64,000 bases of DNA from Medicago truncatula (taxonomy: Eukaryota; Streptophyta; Magnoliopsida; Fabales; Fabaceae): NCBI RefSeq assembly GCF_003473485.1, contig NC_053044.1, positions 55,096,091 through 55,160,090 of the forward strand, read 5' to 3'. Below, one piece after another: positions 23,153-34,700 of the stretch (the stretch's first letter is position 1; each line of letters begins with the position of its first letter). The translations under genes were made by a program, and so were the position numbers. The notes below the pieces were generated by a model. The model made no database searches. It had not been told where the DNA came from and saw nothing but the letters and a program-made list of their open reading frames with translations.

Positions 23153-23764
23153 TAAAAAAAAATCAATTGTTGTTTCAAAAAAAATAAAATTAAATAAATA
23201 ACAAGAAAATTAAATAAAAATTAAAAGTATTAAAAGTTACCTTATGATTAAGATTAACTCTCATTCAAAAAAAAAGATCAAGATTAACTTTTTTTATTTT
23301 TTAAAAAAATCTACTCATTTATTTGACATTTAATATTACTTATGTATATTACATTTTAATTGGTTTATATCATAAGAGGGTAATTACTCTCTAAACAAGA
23401 AAGGGTAACGTAGGCCTCACCATTTTGTTGGTGTAAAAATGGTATACAGTCAATGCATCACAATTAATCAATTACGAATGAATTTGACTTCACAAAACAC
23501 AATAGATTTAGTTCAACTTTTATAAATAATCATTGTTTGTGTTGTTGCTTCATTTATAAAAAGTGCTAACAAGTGCCTTAAAGACGTTTGATTAGGACAC
23601 TTGATAAGAAGTTTAAAGCATAAATATTTTTTTGGAATTTGTATGTTCAACACGTTGAAACTGCAAAAAGCAATATTTTCTACATAAAAGTTACAATTAT
23701 TCATATTTTTAAATTCTTAACAAGTGCTTTTAAGACACGTGTTAGCAAACCCTTCATTTATATA

Positions 23765-23911
23765 CTCCATTCGATCCTATTTATAAGAAAAAGTTGATTT
23801 TTTAGATTCATTGAGTAATTAATGTATTTGATATAGAATATAGACTAAATATATCATTTATACAATGAATCAAAAAAGTTAAATTTTTCCTATTAATAGA
23901 ACCGGAGGGAG
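23765..23911. mobile_element. Stowaway-type MITE
   Basis: The termini CTCCATTCGATCCTATTTAT and ATAGAACCGGAGGGAG are inverted complements of the plant Stowaway type (CTCCCTCCG). They are flanked by TA on both sides. Length is 147 bp, and the interior (AAAAAGTTGATTTTTTAGATT and its complement) is palindromic. Confidence 0.8.
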
Positions 23912-23914
23912 TAT

Positions 23915-26900
23915 GTAAAATTTCATGCAAATTTACTTTGCTTATTCAACAGATTTAAATTTAACATATCAATTTAAGTTTAATATATCAGTTTACATGT
24001 ATATTTTATTTTTTCTAGCTTCTGGTAAAAATTGTGCTAACTTCACCGATTGGAAGAAAATTTTACCTTATAATTAAAATCATTTATTTAGTAATAAAAG
24101 TGGGATATTGTTTTTCTTTTGATGAAATGAGCTATTGCTTTTTAAAAAAGCAATGGAAGTAGAGAAATGCAAATATAAAAATTGAAAAGATAGAACGAGA
24201 GTAAGATGAATGGGTGGGTTGGAAGTGTGGAATTTTTGACACGACTATGAACCATTGAAGGTGGCAATTTCTGATCTGGCATGTGGGTCCCACACTAACC
24301 CATTTTTGATTTAGTCCATCCATCTGGAGAATTTTTATGGTAGCCAGTGATTATGGTTTTTCATGAAAGTAGCACAAATAAAGAGATCCCTCACCACCAT
24401 GCATGGCGTCTCTCGAGTACTAGATTCTCTTCACTTTTTGGTCTTATTGCCTTTTTGTTTTTATATTGTAACACTAACACAGTAGCTAGTACTAAATTTA
24501 TGTTTATGTGGTTTATTTTGGTTAGATTTTATTGGTTTAATAGTATTTTCAGAATCTGATCAGATCTATGGGTTCAACCGAATTGAATCAGAAATTGCTG
24601 AATCTGTCAATTAATTAAATTGCAGTTGATTCTTTAGTTTCTTACAAGTGATAATGGAACCGGATTAAATGAAGTTGAATTATCTGTTCATTTTTTATTA
24701 TTTGTAAATATTTATTTATTTATTTATTAATCATATATTTCAACTATAATTCAACAAATTAAATCATGATTCAAAGGTCTCACAAAATTTGTGTTTTGGA
24801 TAGGCTTAAGGTCCATAAATCTTCACATATCATAATTAATAGTACTATAGATTAAACACATCACTAGACTTAGTTTAGAAGCATCGAATCCGCCCCCTCA
24901 CAATACTCCGCCTCAAACACATCACTTAAATGATAAATATTACTCCTTATCTTGAATCAATGCTTTTAGACTAAATCAGTGATGTGTTTGATCGAGGATA
25001 CAACTTTTTTCGATATTAATGTAGATACTCACTTGTTTTATATGAGAGAGGATTGTTGTTTCATATTTGTGAAATGATATATATCTTGCTCTTTGTTCCA
25101 TAATAAGTTCTTGAAATTTAACCGATCAATTCGTTTTTTTTTAGTTTAATATTTGTGAAATGATATATATTTGGTTCATATAAATTCGTGATTTTTTATT
25201 TTTCTTTTTTACTGAAAAAGGCACATCTACAGCAAAAATCCACCTAGAAAATTTTGCCTGATCGATAATATTAAGATAGCATATGAAATTTGACCTAACT
25301 TGTAAAATTTTCTTTGTATACTTGAGGTGCAATGATGAAGATCATATCTAGTGCACCTCTGCTATGACATAAATAAAATCCTAGTTGCCGACTAGGCATC
25401 CTGTATCTCCATTTCATTGGTTCCAACCTCAGAGGCAATATCTCACGATCAACTAAAAAAATATTTTATTTTCTTAGAAAAAAAAATTCTTTATTATAGC
25501 TATCTTTTTAAAAAACAAAAAAAAAGTCAGCTTAACCTTTTACACTTTGATGCATGTGCCCCTTGTTTTCATGAGCCCCAAATGGATGGTCTTAATCTTA
25601 ATTGATGCCCATGATCTAGATAACTTTAGCGGTGAATGGTGTAGAAAATATTTTAAAGTAGACATTCAAACTTTAAAGTGGTCCATCAAGCCATCATCTT
25701 GGTATCTCTACTACTACTGTCTCCGTCTCATATTAAGTTTATTTCTTTTTAATAAAATTTGTTTATTTTATACTCCTCTACCACACCATAAAACGATAAA
25801 GAAAAAGATGAAGTATTGCCAAACAATATGTCTGATTATATGTGCTTGAAATGAATAAAGATCGATATGCTTAAAATCTGAATGTTGTCATTTACTGTTA
25901 CGTACTACTAGTATCTAAAAAACCCATTCTGTTTTTCAACAATAATAAATTCATTCTGATCCTTTGCTGGCTTTGTTGTCATCAAGTGTTAATTAGCATT
26001 GACCAAAGTGCGGTGTGTACCCTTTCACACCTACACAACTGGAAGTAACAAGGCAAACATTTAGGGTTTGCTATACGGAATTCAAGTCTTCCCATTGTCA
26101 CTCGATTTTGGTCATAAGCAAATATAATTTTAGACACAATTATAAAAAAGTGAAATGTAGAATTAACATTTTATAAGTGTGTTTAAGTGATTTATATTTC
26201 TCTTGCCAACATACATGAATAATCATATCTGATTTCCCTACAAAAAAAAATACAAGAATAATCATATACTATTGGGGTCTTTCAAAAAACAAAATAAAAA
26301 AATACTATAGGGGATTAAGTATTGGATTTTTACAACCATTCTTTCAATGTTTTCATTTAAAAAACATACTTTTTTGCTGTTTATTTTGAGATCATATGTT
26401 TTTTTTATGTAGTACTCTTATACTACTTTTAGTCCCTTTCTTGTCTTCTAACCCAAAAATTCCATATTTTTAAATAATATGTACTTTTAGACACACTCAC
26501 ATAAATGTAAAAAATATGAAAGAGAAAATAATTAAATAACATGTATTTTTAAAATAGATAAATGATATGTATTTTATGCGTATGTGTCTAAATGACTTTA
26601 ATTTAAGTTTGTGACTATACAAGTATTTTCCTTCATGATACTCTTCTTTTAGATCGTATCCTTTTTATCAAAGAAAAATAGATTAAGGATGACAATTGGG
26701 TGAGAAAATAGTGACACAATGCTCCTCTACTCGCCTATGAGAATATTTTATTTTTCCTTGATGTTCAAAACAAAACAAAAAAAATTGTTTTTCCTTCTCC
26801 TTGTTGTTTGTGGGGGAAGGGGTGGGATTAGCAATCTATCAACTCACACTCATTCGATCATTCAACCACTTAACCATCCACCCTACAAAATACTTATCAA

Positions 26901-27226
26901 TATCAATTAATTCCATTCCATTCATTCTTTATAATCGTGGATTACGGATGAGTCGAATTTTATTATTGCTCAAAAAAAATTATTGAAAAATATATATTTT
27001 TTACTTAAGGCGCTAAGAGCTTAACAATCTAACATTAAGTAATGAGTCTGAATCCCCTCAGAGACGATTGTAAAATGATTATTAGTTTCTCTTGATTACA
27101 AGAGCACACATGGTCTTTTCAATAATTTTTATTTATATTATACAAAATTATTGGTGTGCATTTTATTGTAACAAATATGTTTAATTTATTTAATGAGGTT
27201 ATAAAAGAATTTCTCAACAATAAAAA
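23915..27226. other. Intergenic stretch, no gene supported
   Basis: AT-rich DNA. Open frames of 60-100 codons near 24347, 25417-25849 and 26719-26986 show no domain or exon structure. An ATTT tandem run lies at about 24710-24730. A weak half-MITE end (TGTCTCCGTCTCATATTAAG) is seen near 25719. Confidence 0.5.
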
Positions 27227-27231
27227 GAAAT

Positions 27232-27928
27232 TGTTGCGAATTCGATGAAAATCACACCAATAACAACTTGATGTGTGGGGCAAGAATAATCAGGCAACCA
27301 AAATCAAAGTGTATGGAACAATTAAATACAAGCCAAAAGTAGAAAACAACGGCGAGAAGAACACAAAGAAGAGAAGAACACAAAAGAATTTGTTGACCTA
27401 GTTCGGTCCAAATTGACCTAGTCTGGGGGAGAGAGCAGCCATCCGTTCCACTATATGATGAGTAACGTTACAAAAGAGAAATCAATGGGTTACAAGAATA
27501 AGTCTCCCGCCTAATTCTACCCAAAGTCTCAGCCTCTTACCGTAACCAAGAGACTCAATCCTAATAGTGTTTCCCAAGGTGAATCAACCCTCAAACCCAG
27601 TGTTTGTTCCAAAGAGACAAACTCTATACATACCCTAGTTTTGTTGTTGCCTTTCTAAACCCTTGTTTCAGCCCCCTTTATCTCAAAGTTTGCTCTGATA
27701 CAAGGTCTATATTTATAGTGAAAGTAATCCCTTAAAAAACTGAAACAAATCTTCAATAAAAATACGTTTTATTTTTATCTTCAATCACACCATCGTGGCA
27801 CGATTCGATCAAATCGTGGCACGATTTTTCCAGTGATTGCTCCAGAATTTTGCTTCAACAATCGTGGCACGAAGCTTCTCCATCGTGGCACGATTCTCCA
27901 GAATTCTGATTTTAAGTTAACTCTCACA
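27232..27928 (-). mobile_element. Solo LTR, Ty1-copia type, 697 bp, with 5-bp target duplication GAAAT
   Basis: The ends are TGTTGCG and CTCACA (TG...CA), and GAAAT lies directly on both sides (27227-27231 and 27929-27933). On the minus strand there is a TATA-like CTATAAATATAG (27706-27717 region) and then an R/U5 region. The latter includes GGAACGGATGGCTGCTC and GACCGAACTAGGTCAAC, words typical of plant copia LTRs. The U3 part contains four ATCGTGGCACGA motifs (27791-27895). No internal retroelement sequence flanks it, so it is a recombination-derived solo LTR. Confidence 0.9.
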
Positions 27929-27933
27929 GAAAT

Positions 27934-28799
27934 TATGTAGTATATAATGAATATTCTATTATTTAGTAACAAGTTAATTGTTGATTGCATCGGGCCTGAA
28001 TGATGCCAAAGTTGTATGACGACATATGCCTTGTATAAACAAGAGACATGTCGATGAATGGAACGTGTGTTCAATTATGCAAAATTACTTAATTTCTGAA
28101 TATTTCAGTCGAATCACATTGGTTGCAAACTAGATGAAGAGATGTGGTGAAGTCATGAATGATCAAACAATCGAGAACAAGGTGACGAGAACTCTCTCCT
28201 CAAAGTTTGAGTACATTGGAGAGGTAATTGAAGGATCAAAGGACTTGACAGATATGAAGGTTGAAGAATACAAGTATACAACGTTCTTTGAAAGCTCGTG
28301 AACAATGTATCTTGGAGTAGATATGTATTTTTACTATTTTTGACAAAGCTCGTGAACAGCATTTGTCCTCTAAGCTAGGATTTCTAGACAAATCGATGTA
28401 GATTTGTTAAACTTGGATATTTATTTATTTTTTACTAAAAACCGAACCATTAAACCCCCTGTCCAAGTAATGGATATGGAGGGATTAACTGTGAACCAAA
28501 ATGAATGATAGAGATGAGGTAAATATAGAAAATTGACAGTAGTACATTGAATTTAACACACGTAGGTTAGAAAAAAAAATTCGTTGGAATTCCAACCAAA
28601 ATGGGACATGCAATTGGAGATTGGTTCAACCCACACTATGCATTCTCAATTCCAATTTTGTTACATTCTCATAATAATTAGAATAGAACCCCTTCCAGAT
28701 TTTCATTTTTTCCTTTCATAATTTCTAATCAAATTCATTATTGCTGAGTTTTGTTCGAATGTTGAATCTTAAAAAGGTTGCTCAATGTGATGTAATGTA
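27934..28799. other. Intergenic, upstream of the FAM135-like gene
   Basis: No gene seen. The last 150 bases should hold the promoter and leader of the esterase gene. An in-frame TGA at 28788-28790 blocks extension of the reading frame above the ATG at 28800. Confidence 0.5.
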
Positions 28800-31700
28800 A
28801 TGTTGGAAACTGTTCAGGAAATTGCCGTATATCTTCATAGATTTCACAATCTTGATCTCTTTAAGCAAGGGTGGGTATATATATACATTCATTCATCATG
28901 TTTTTAATTAATTAATTGCTTTTTAAATTTCTAAACGCATGTGTTTTGTTTTGGTTTTATATAGATGGTATCGGATTAAGATTAAAGTACGATGGGAAGA
29001 TAGTGAAAATATTAATTCATTCGGTATTCCAGCTAGAGTTGTTCAATACGAAGGTAAATTTTTATTTTTTATTTTTATTTAAAGTTTATTTATTTATATA
29101 TTTGAAGCAATCAAACTCCCTTATATCCTGTACCTTGGCTAGGAAGTAATATTACAACATGACACCGTAGTGAAATATTAACCCTCCGGTTCTTAGGGGA
29201 AGGGGCCCTAGGAATGAAGTAAAGTCTGACCAATAATTGTTTCAACCAAAAATCAAACTCGGGTTCTCCCGAACGATTGATCTTTACATGTAGCTCATTA
29301 ACCACTTGAGCTCAATCACTTGGTTATCACCACCATAGTCAAATATGATTGAGCGAGTGCGTAAAAACAATAGAGAACAATAACATCAACGCATTGTTGA
29401 AAGGGGTCTGCACCTTTAGCTTCTATCACCCAACGAAGAATACCTCACCTCATGGTCTGTAAGTTGAGAAATATAAGAGTAAAGAGATACAATGATTGAT
29501 TGGAGTAGTAGGTTTTGTTAACTCTGGACTTCGCGAGCTGAACCTAGGTATGCTCACTGGGTGGTGAAAGTTGAAACTTGAGGCCCAAAGTTGTCGAAAA
29601 AGAAATGAGAGTTATGCTGTAAATCAGGATTTTTTTCGTGCTTCCAAAGTATGTTTCATATCTATGTATGGAAATGTGGAATTCTTCTTTGATTACTTTT
29701 GACACTATTGTCTGTAATCTTTCTCTCTTTTTCTTTAGTTTGTGGATATTCAATTTTCTTCAACTGAGATTTCTCAGTGAAGCTTTTCTCATGCAAAATT
29801 TACATCTGAGGTAGAATTTTTTGGTTCTGCAGCTCCTGATCTGGACCAAAGCAGTATTTATGGAGCATGGAAGATTGATGATACAGAAAATAGTTTCTCA
29901 ACACAGACCTTTCGGATAAAATATGCTAGACAGGATGTTCATTTATGTATGATGATCTCGTTCGACTTATCACGTAGTAGATCTATGGTAATGATCTCTC
30001 TGTCACTTTCTTCTCTTTCTATGTCCATTAAGGGGAAGGAAACGTAGTGAGAATCAAATTATATCTTCATGCCATTGTGCTAATTATCTATCTAGTAAGG
30101 TCCCGTATATACCGCACGTCAACAAGGTTGGCATACCTATTGCTTATAAATTTGTCTATACATGCCAGCACAGCTGCACTACCGCATATATATATTGATG
30201 TAGACCGTAGAGGTGTAGACAATATATGAACTAGAAAAGAAACCCAACACGTTTACATTATGAAATTACATTGATTAGACTTGAGTAATATTAACAGTTA
30301 ACTTCTTTCTTATTTTTTTTGTTTCATTATATCCTCACAAATGAATTTGCATTTGATATTCCAAGGGTCACTACTGTGTAAACACATATGCTCCCTGAGC
30401 TATTTAGTCATTGAGGTTGAATCTATTTACTTGCCAGTGTTGCAAAAGCAACTTACCCTTATTGCATTTGGAAATTTGTATTTGTAGTGTAGTATCATTC
30501 AACAGCTGACAAGTAATATGAGATAAATCTGTTAAACCTTAAAACTCTAAGTAATAATAAGTAAATATGCGAGTCCGTATATCTTCTAAACTGCCATTTG
30601 TGGTTTTCTCTTCTCCAGTAATGATATTATTTTCCTTTTTCCCATTTCTCCCTGGAAATCTTATCAAAATCATCTTCCAATAAACCAACATAAATCCGCA
30701 ACTATTCAAATCAACAGATGCAACAATTTTGCCTTTTTTTTTTTACAATATTGGGCGGGACTTGATTTCCAGAATGAGGTTTACATGTTCATATTTTAAC
30801 ATGTAAATTGAAATTAAGTTTTGGAAAAGTGATAAACTAGTGTAATTCTGTTGCTAAAGGGGATAAAAAATAGTAGTCAATATTAAAGATTTCCTAACCT
30901 TACTTGAAAAACCATGTAGCATGATACATATATTATTCACAGCTTCGTGTGTTTAGTTCAATATTGTTATCCCATTGAACTGTTTTATGTGGCTCTTACT
31001 TACAGGATTTAACTACAAATGGGGTTATTTTAAAGTTTGAGCTTATTTATGCTTCGACACTTGAGGATGGGTGAGTCATATGATCCACAAACCTGCTTAA
31101 TTCCTTTTTAGTTGGCATTTGCTTGGTGAAAATGTAAAGCTGACTGGAGCTTACATTCCACAGGGATGATCTGGATGCTTCTCCGGCTGCTATCCATGAA
31201 TTCCGAATTCCTCCTAAAGCTCTGTTAGGATTGCATTCGTATTGTCCCGTTCATTTTGATGCTTTACATGCGGTACTTGTTGATGTAAGTGTACATGTCA
31301 GTCTACGGAGAGCTGCCTCTTACTCATCTGCCTCGAAGGTACCCAGGTTTGTTAGATGTTCTAATTTTTAGTATGATTATGATAGACTTTCATTTTAGTA
31401 TTTTGTGTTCAATTCATAAGTAAATTTTGGAGCAGCTTTGATTGAAAAATCGTTGTATTATATAAGTAAATTTTGTTGATTTTTTTTTCTGAGTAAATGT
31501 TGTATCTTAGCGGCTTTGATTTTTGGAGCAGCTTTGATTGAAAAATTGTTTGTGTTCATGTTTGATTACGTAGATTAACATGTTCAAATCCTAAATTCGA
31601 ATAAATACATTAATATTTTATAAGTCAACTTTTGTTTACAATAAAAACACTGCCATTTATCTAATCATTGTGTATAAATTGGGGAAACTATAACAGAGTG

Positions 31701-34700
31701 AGGTATGCTTTACATCTGATATTGTGAGTGAAAGGAAGGAAAATTCCTTTACGTTGGGGGAATTCTTCTATTCCCATTTTTTGTTCAATTTCAACAATAC
31801 ATTATTCATACCTTCTATATTTCTTTCAATTCAGTTCGTTGGTTCTACTTGAAATATGAACAGTCTTTGATGATAATTGAAGTACAAATTCTAATGTTAA
31901 TATATAGGCTGATCACAAAATAAGGAAATGCAATACTCCCTCCATCCTATTCTGAGTGTCACGTTTGCAAAAAATATTATCCCAAAATGAGTGTCATGTT
32001 CATAAATGCACAGGGGAAGCTAATGACATGAGAGTGATAGTGATGCACATAATATTAATTAGAGGTACAATCGAAAATTACCGTGCACACTCTTCTCTCC
32101 CCTGATGCCTCATTTAGGAAATTAACATAGACAAGAGTATCTGCCACGCAAAACCTTATCTATCTTGCTCACATGAATCACTAACTCTGATGATTTTTCC
32201 TTTATTTATTTATTTTCACATAAACTGTGACGAAGGGGAGCCTTGGTGTTATGATTTGGAGTTGTGCACCTAGGCCTAGGGGGTCTAGGTAAAAGCAAGG
32301 CAGGGAGGCCTACCATAGACATTGAGTTGTGAATTTCACATCTAACTAATGCAAGGCAAGGATGCCTACCATAGACACTAGCAAAAACCTTTCCTCCAGT
32401 GCTAAAAATAGGGTTAAAGTTATTTAAGGAATGTCACATAGGACTTATGGTAATTTCAATACTTGTATGTGTACTTTAGTAATATGGGGTAATAAAAGCC
32501 CTCCGTTCATATTTTTTCCAATCATTATTCTTCAAGCATTAACAGGAGAATGTTTTTCGTGCCTGTGCAGCGCTTCAGAGGTGTTACTTCTCTAGATGTG
32601 AAAGATATCATGCTTGTCAGAGCATTATTAACTTCTCGTGATTTATTGCTGGAAGAACTACACAAAATGAACAAAGCAATTGGTGAAGCTATAGATACGT
32701 CAGATTTTGTGTCAAAAATGAATAACGCGGACTTAATAAATTTTGCGGCACAAGCAAATGGGTTTGCAATAGATGGTGAAGTTTTAGAACAAGGCAAGCC
32801 ACAAAATGGTCTTGAGGTCTTTGCTTTATTTCATGCTACATAGCTTTACCTTTTTTGTTTGTTTGGCATTTTATATTGTTTTTACCTTTTCTTTTTTATT
32901 GATTCTTTGTTCTCTTTTTATACAGGGAGGAAATGGGGCTCAGGATATTCCGAATGCTGAAAACCTCCATTCCCTGTCTCAAAGTGAACTGTTGAACTGT
33001 TTTCATTCATTGGGAGATCAACTGCACTATTTATGGAAGATATTTTTAAAAATTCATAGAGAAAACAAGACAGAGATACTAGGACTTTTACACAATACAT
33101 GGGCCAAGGATCGGAAAGCTGAGTGGTCAATATGGATGATTTATTCTAAGGTAGAGATGCCTCATCATTATATTAATAGTGGGAGTGATGACTCTTCCCG
33201 TCGTGCTATGCACAAAAGAGTTTCCAGTTTGTGGAAGTTACCTGATGAGGTAAGGGCTTGTATGTTCCTTCATACTTTTGTACATACAAGTTGCTTAAAA
33301 AGAAAAAGAAACGTGGATTGAATTAGGAAATTATGATATGAGACATAAAAGCATTAATTTTGTCTTGAAAATCATACAGCCTCTTGAAACTGCAATTTCA
33401 TGTGCTGAACTTCATCGGAGGAGCATTGCACAGATGCGGGTGAGCTATCAACATGAATATGGGGACCACCCTGTGACTCTTAAACTATGAAGCACCGACA
33501 CAGACACCGAATACGATACTGACAGGTTGACACCGATAATAACTTGAGAAAATAGAATAATTGAACGTTACCAGATGTGTCGGTGTTGTGTCGGTGCTAC
33601 AAAGCTCCTAGATATGGCCTATTGATGAATCAATTCTTTTTTGCAGATTAACGGCCGTTCAATTCAAGACATGCAGATATTTGGAGATCCTTTGCGTATA
33701 CCAGTTGTGCTTGTTGAAAGGGTGATGAATGTACCACGGCGTAGTACCAGTGAAATTCCACTCCTAGGACATGTTGGACTTGTGGATTCACATAGCTTAA
33801 CAAATGGGCTGGGGAGTCATACTTTCAGGAAGAAATCTGCACCAAAAAGTAATGTTCGTGTGTTGAAGATTGTTGTCTTTGTGCATGGGTTTCAGGCATG
33901 TCTTGAGAATTTTATTGCAAAACTGTACACTGTTTTTTATGTAGGACTTGAGCATGTTAAGTTTATTCAGTTATGTTAGAGTTAGTGATTAGTCATATAA
34001 TGTTGATCAACTATTTGTAGCATTGTCAAAAGGGGACTATCCTTGCAATTCTCATCAGACCTAGCTGAAGAGGGGCCAGATAGGATTAGCATGACTTTAA
34101 TCATGCTGGAAAACCTAAAATCCCAACCCCATTAAGAATAAAAGGTTCAAAAAGGACCCAGGGTCAGCTTTGACTTCTGACCTTTGAATAAGTATCTAAG
34201 TACTTGGGGAATACTCCCATAAAATCTAGCTATCAAAGGGAAGAACCAAGTCATTTAAATACTCCATCAAACATCCCATACTAATCAACGTGTACTTGGG
34301 CACCCCATAATATCCAAGTCTTTATCATAGCACCGCAGCTGAGAGCTGACATCTGGCACTCTACGACACTTTACTCAGTCTTTCCAAGCAAAGCAACGAC
34401 TTGTCTCTAATACCAATTGATAAGTATCTAAGCACTTGGAGAAGCATTGCTTAAAAGCTAGCTATCAAAGGGGAAGAACTAAGCCACTCACGGAACGTTC
34501 CATACTACTCAATGTGGAACTTGGGCAGCCCATAATACCCAAGTCCCCGTCACATTGGGTTAAACAAAGTAGAAAATTGAAAATCCTAACCCATTAACAC
34601 TTGAAGTTATCTGATTTGGATTTGGTTGTCTAGAATATTCTCAATTAAAGTCGTGCTTCGCGGCCAGATTTCAAACATGGATGTAATAAATAAGCAATAC

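Larger units (their letters stand above)
21260..23408. mobile_element. Outer foldback element with two inner inverted-repeat elements inserted
   Basis: The left arm 21260-21420 (TTACCCTCTCTTATTTAGAG at its start) is the inverted complement of the right arm 23209-23408 (ending AAACAAGAAAGGGTAA). The match continues inward through the TAAAAGTTACCTTATGATTA-type sequence. Two further palindromic elements, at 21422-22306 and 22317-23152, sit between the arms. There is no transposase frame. The structure starts about 280 bp upstream of the permease ATG. The outer termini resemble no family I can name. Confidence 0.75.

Noticed and set aside
27781-28074. 97-codon minus-strand open frame with IVPR repeats
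   Set aside because: The repeats are the ATCGTGGCACGA motifs of the solo LTR, so it is non-coding.
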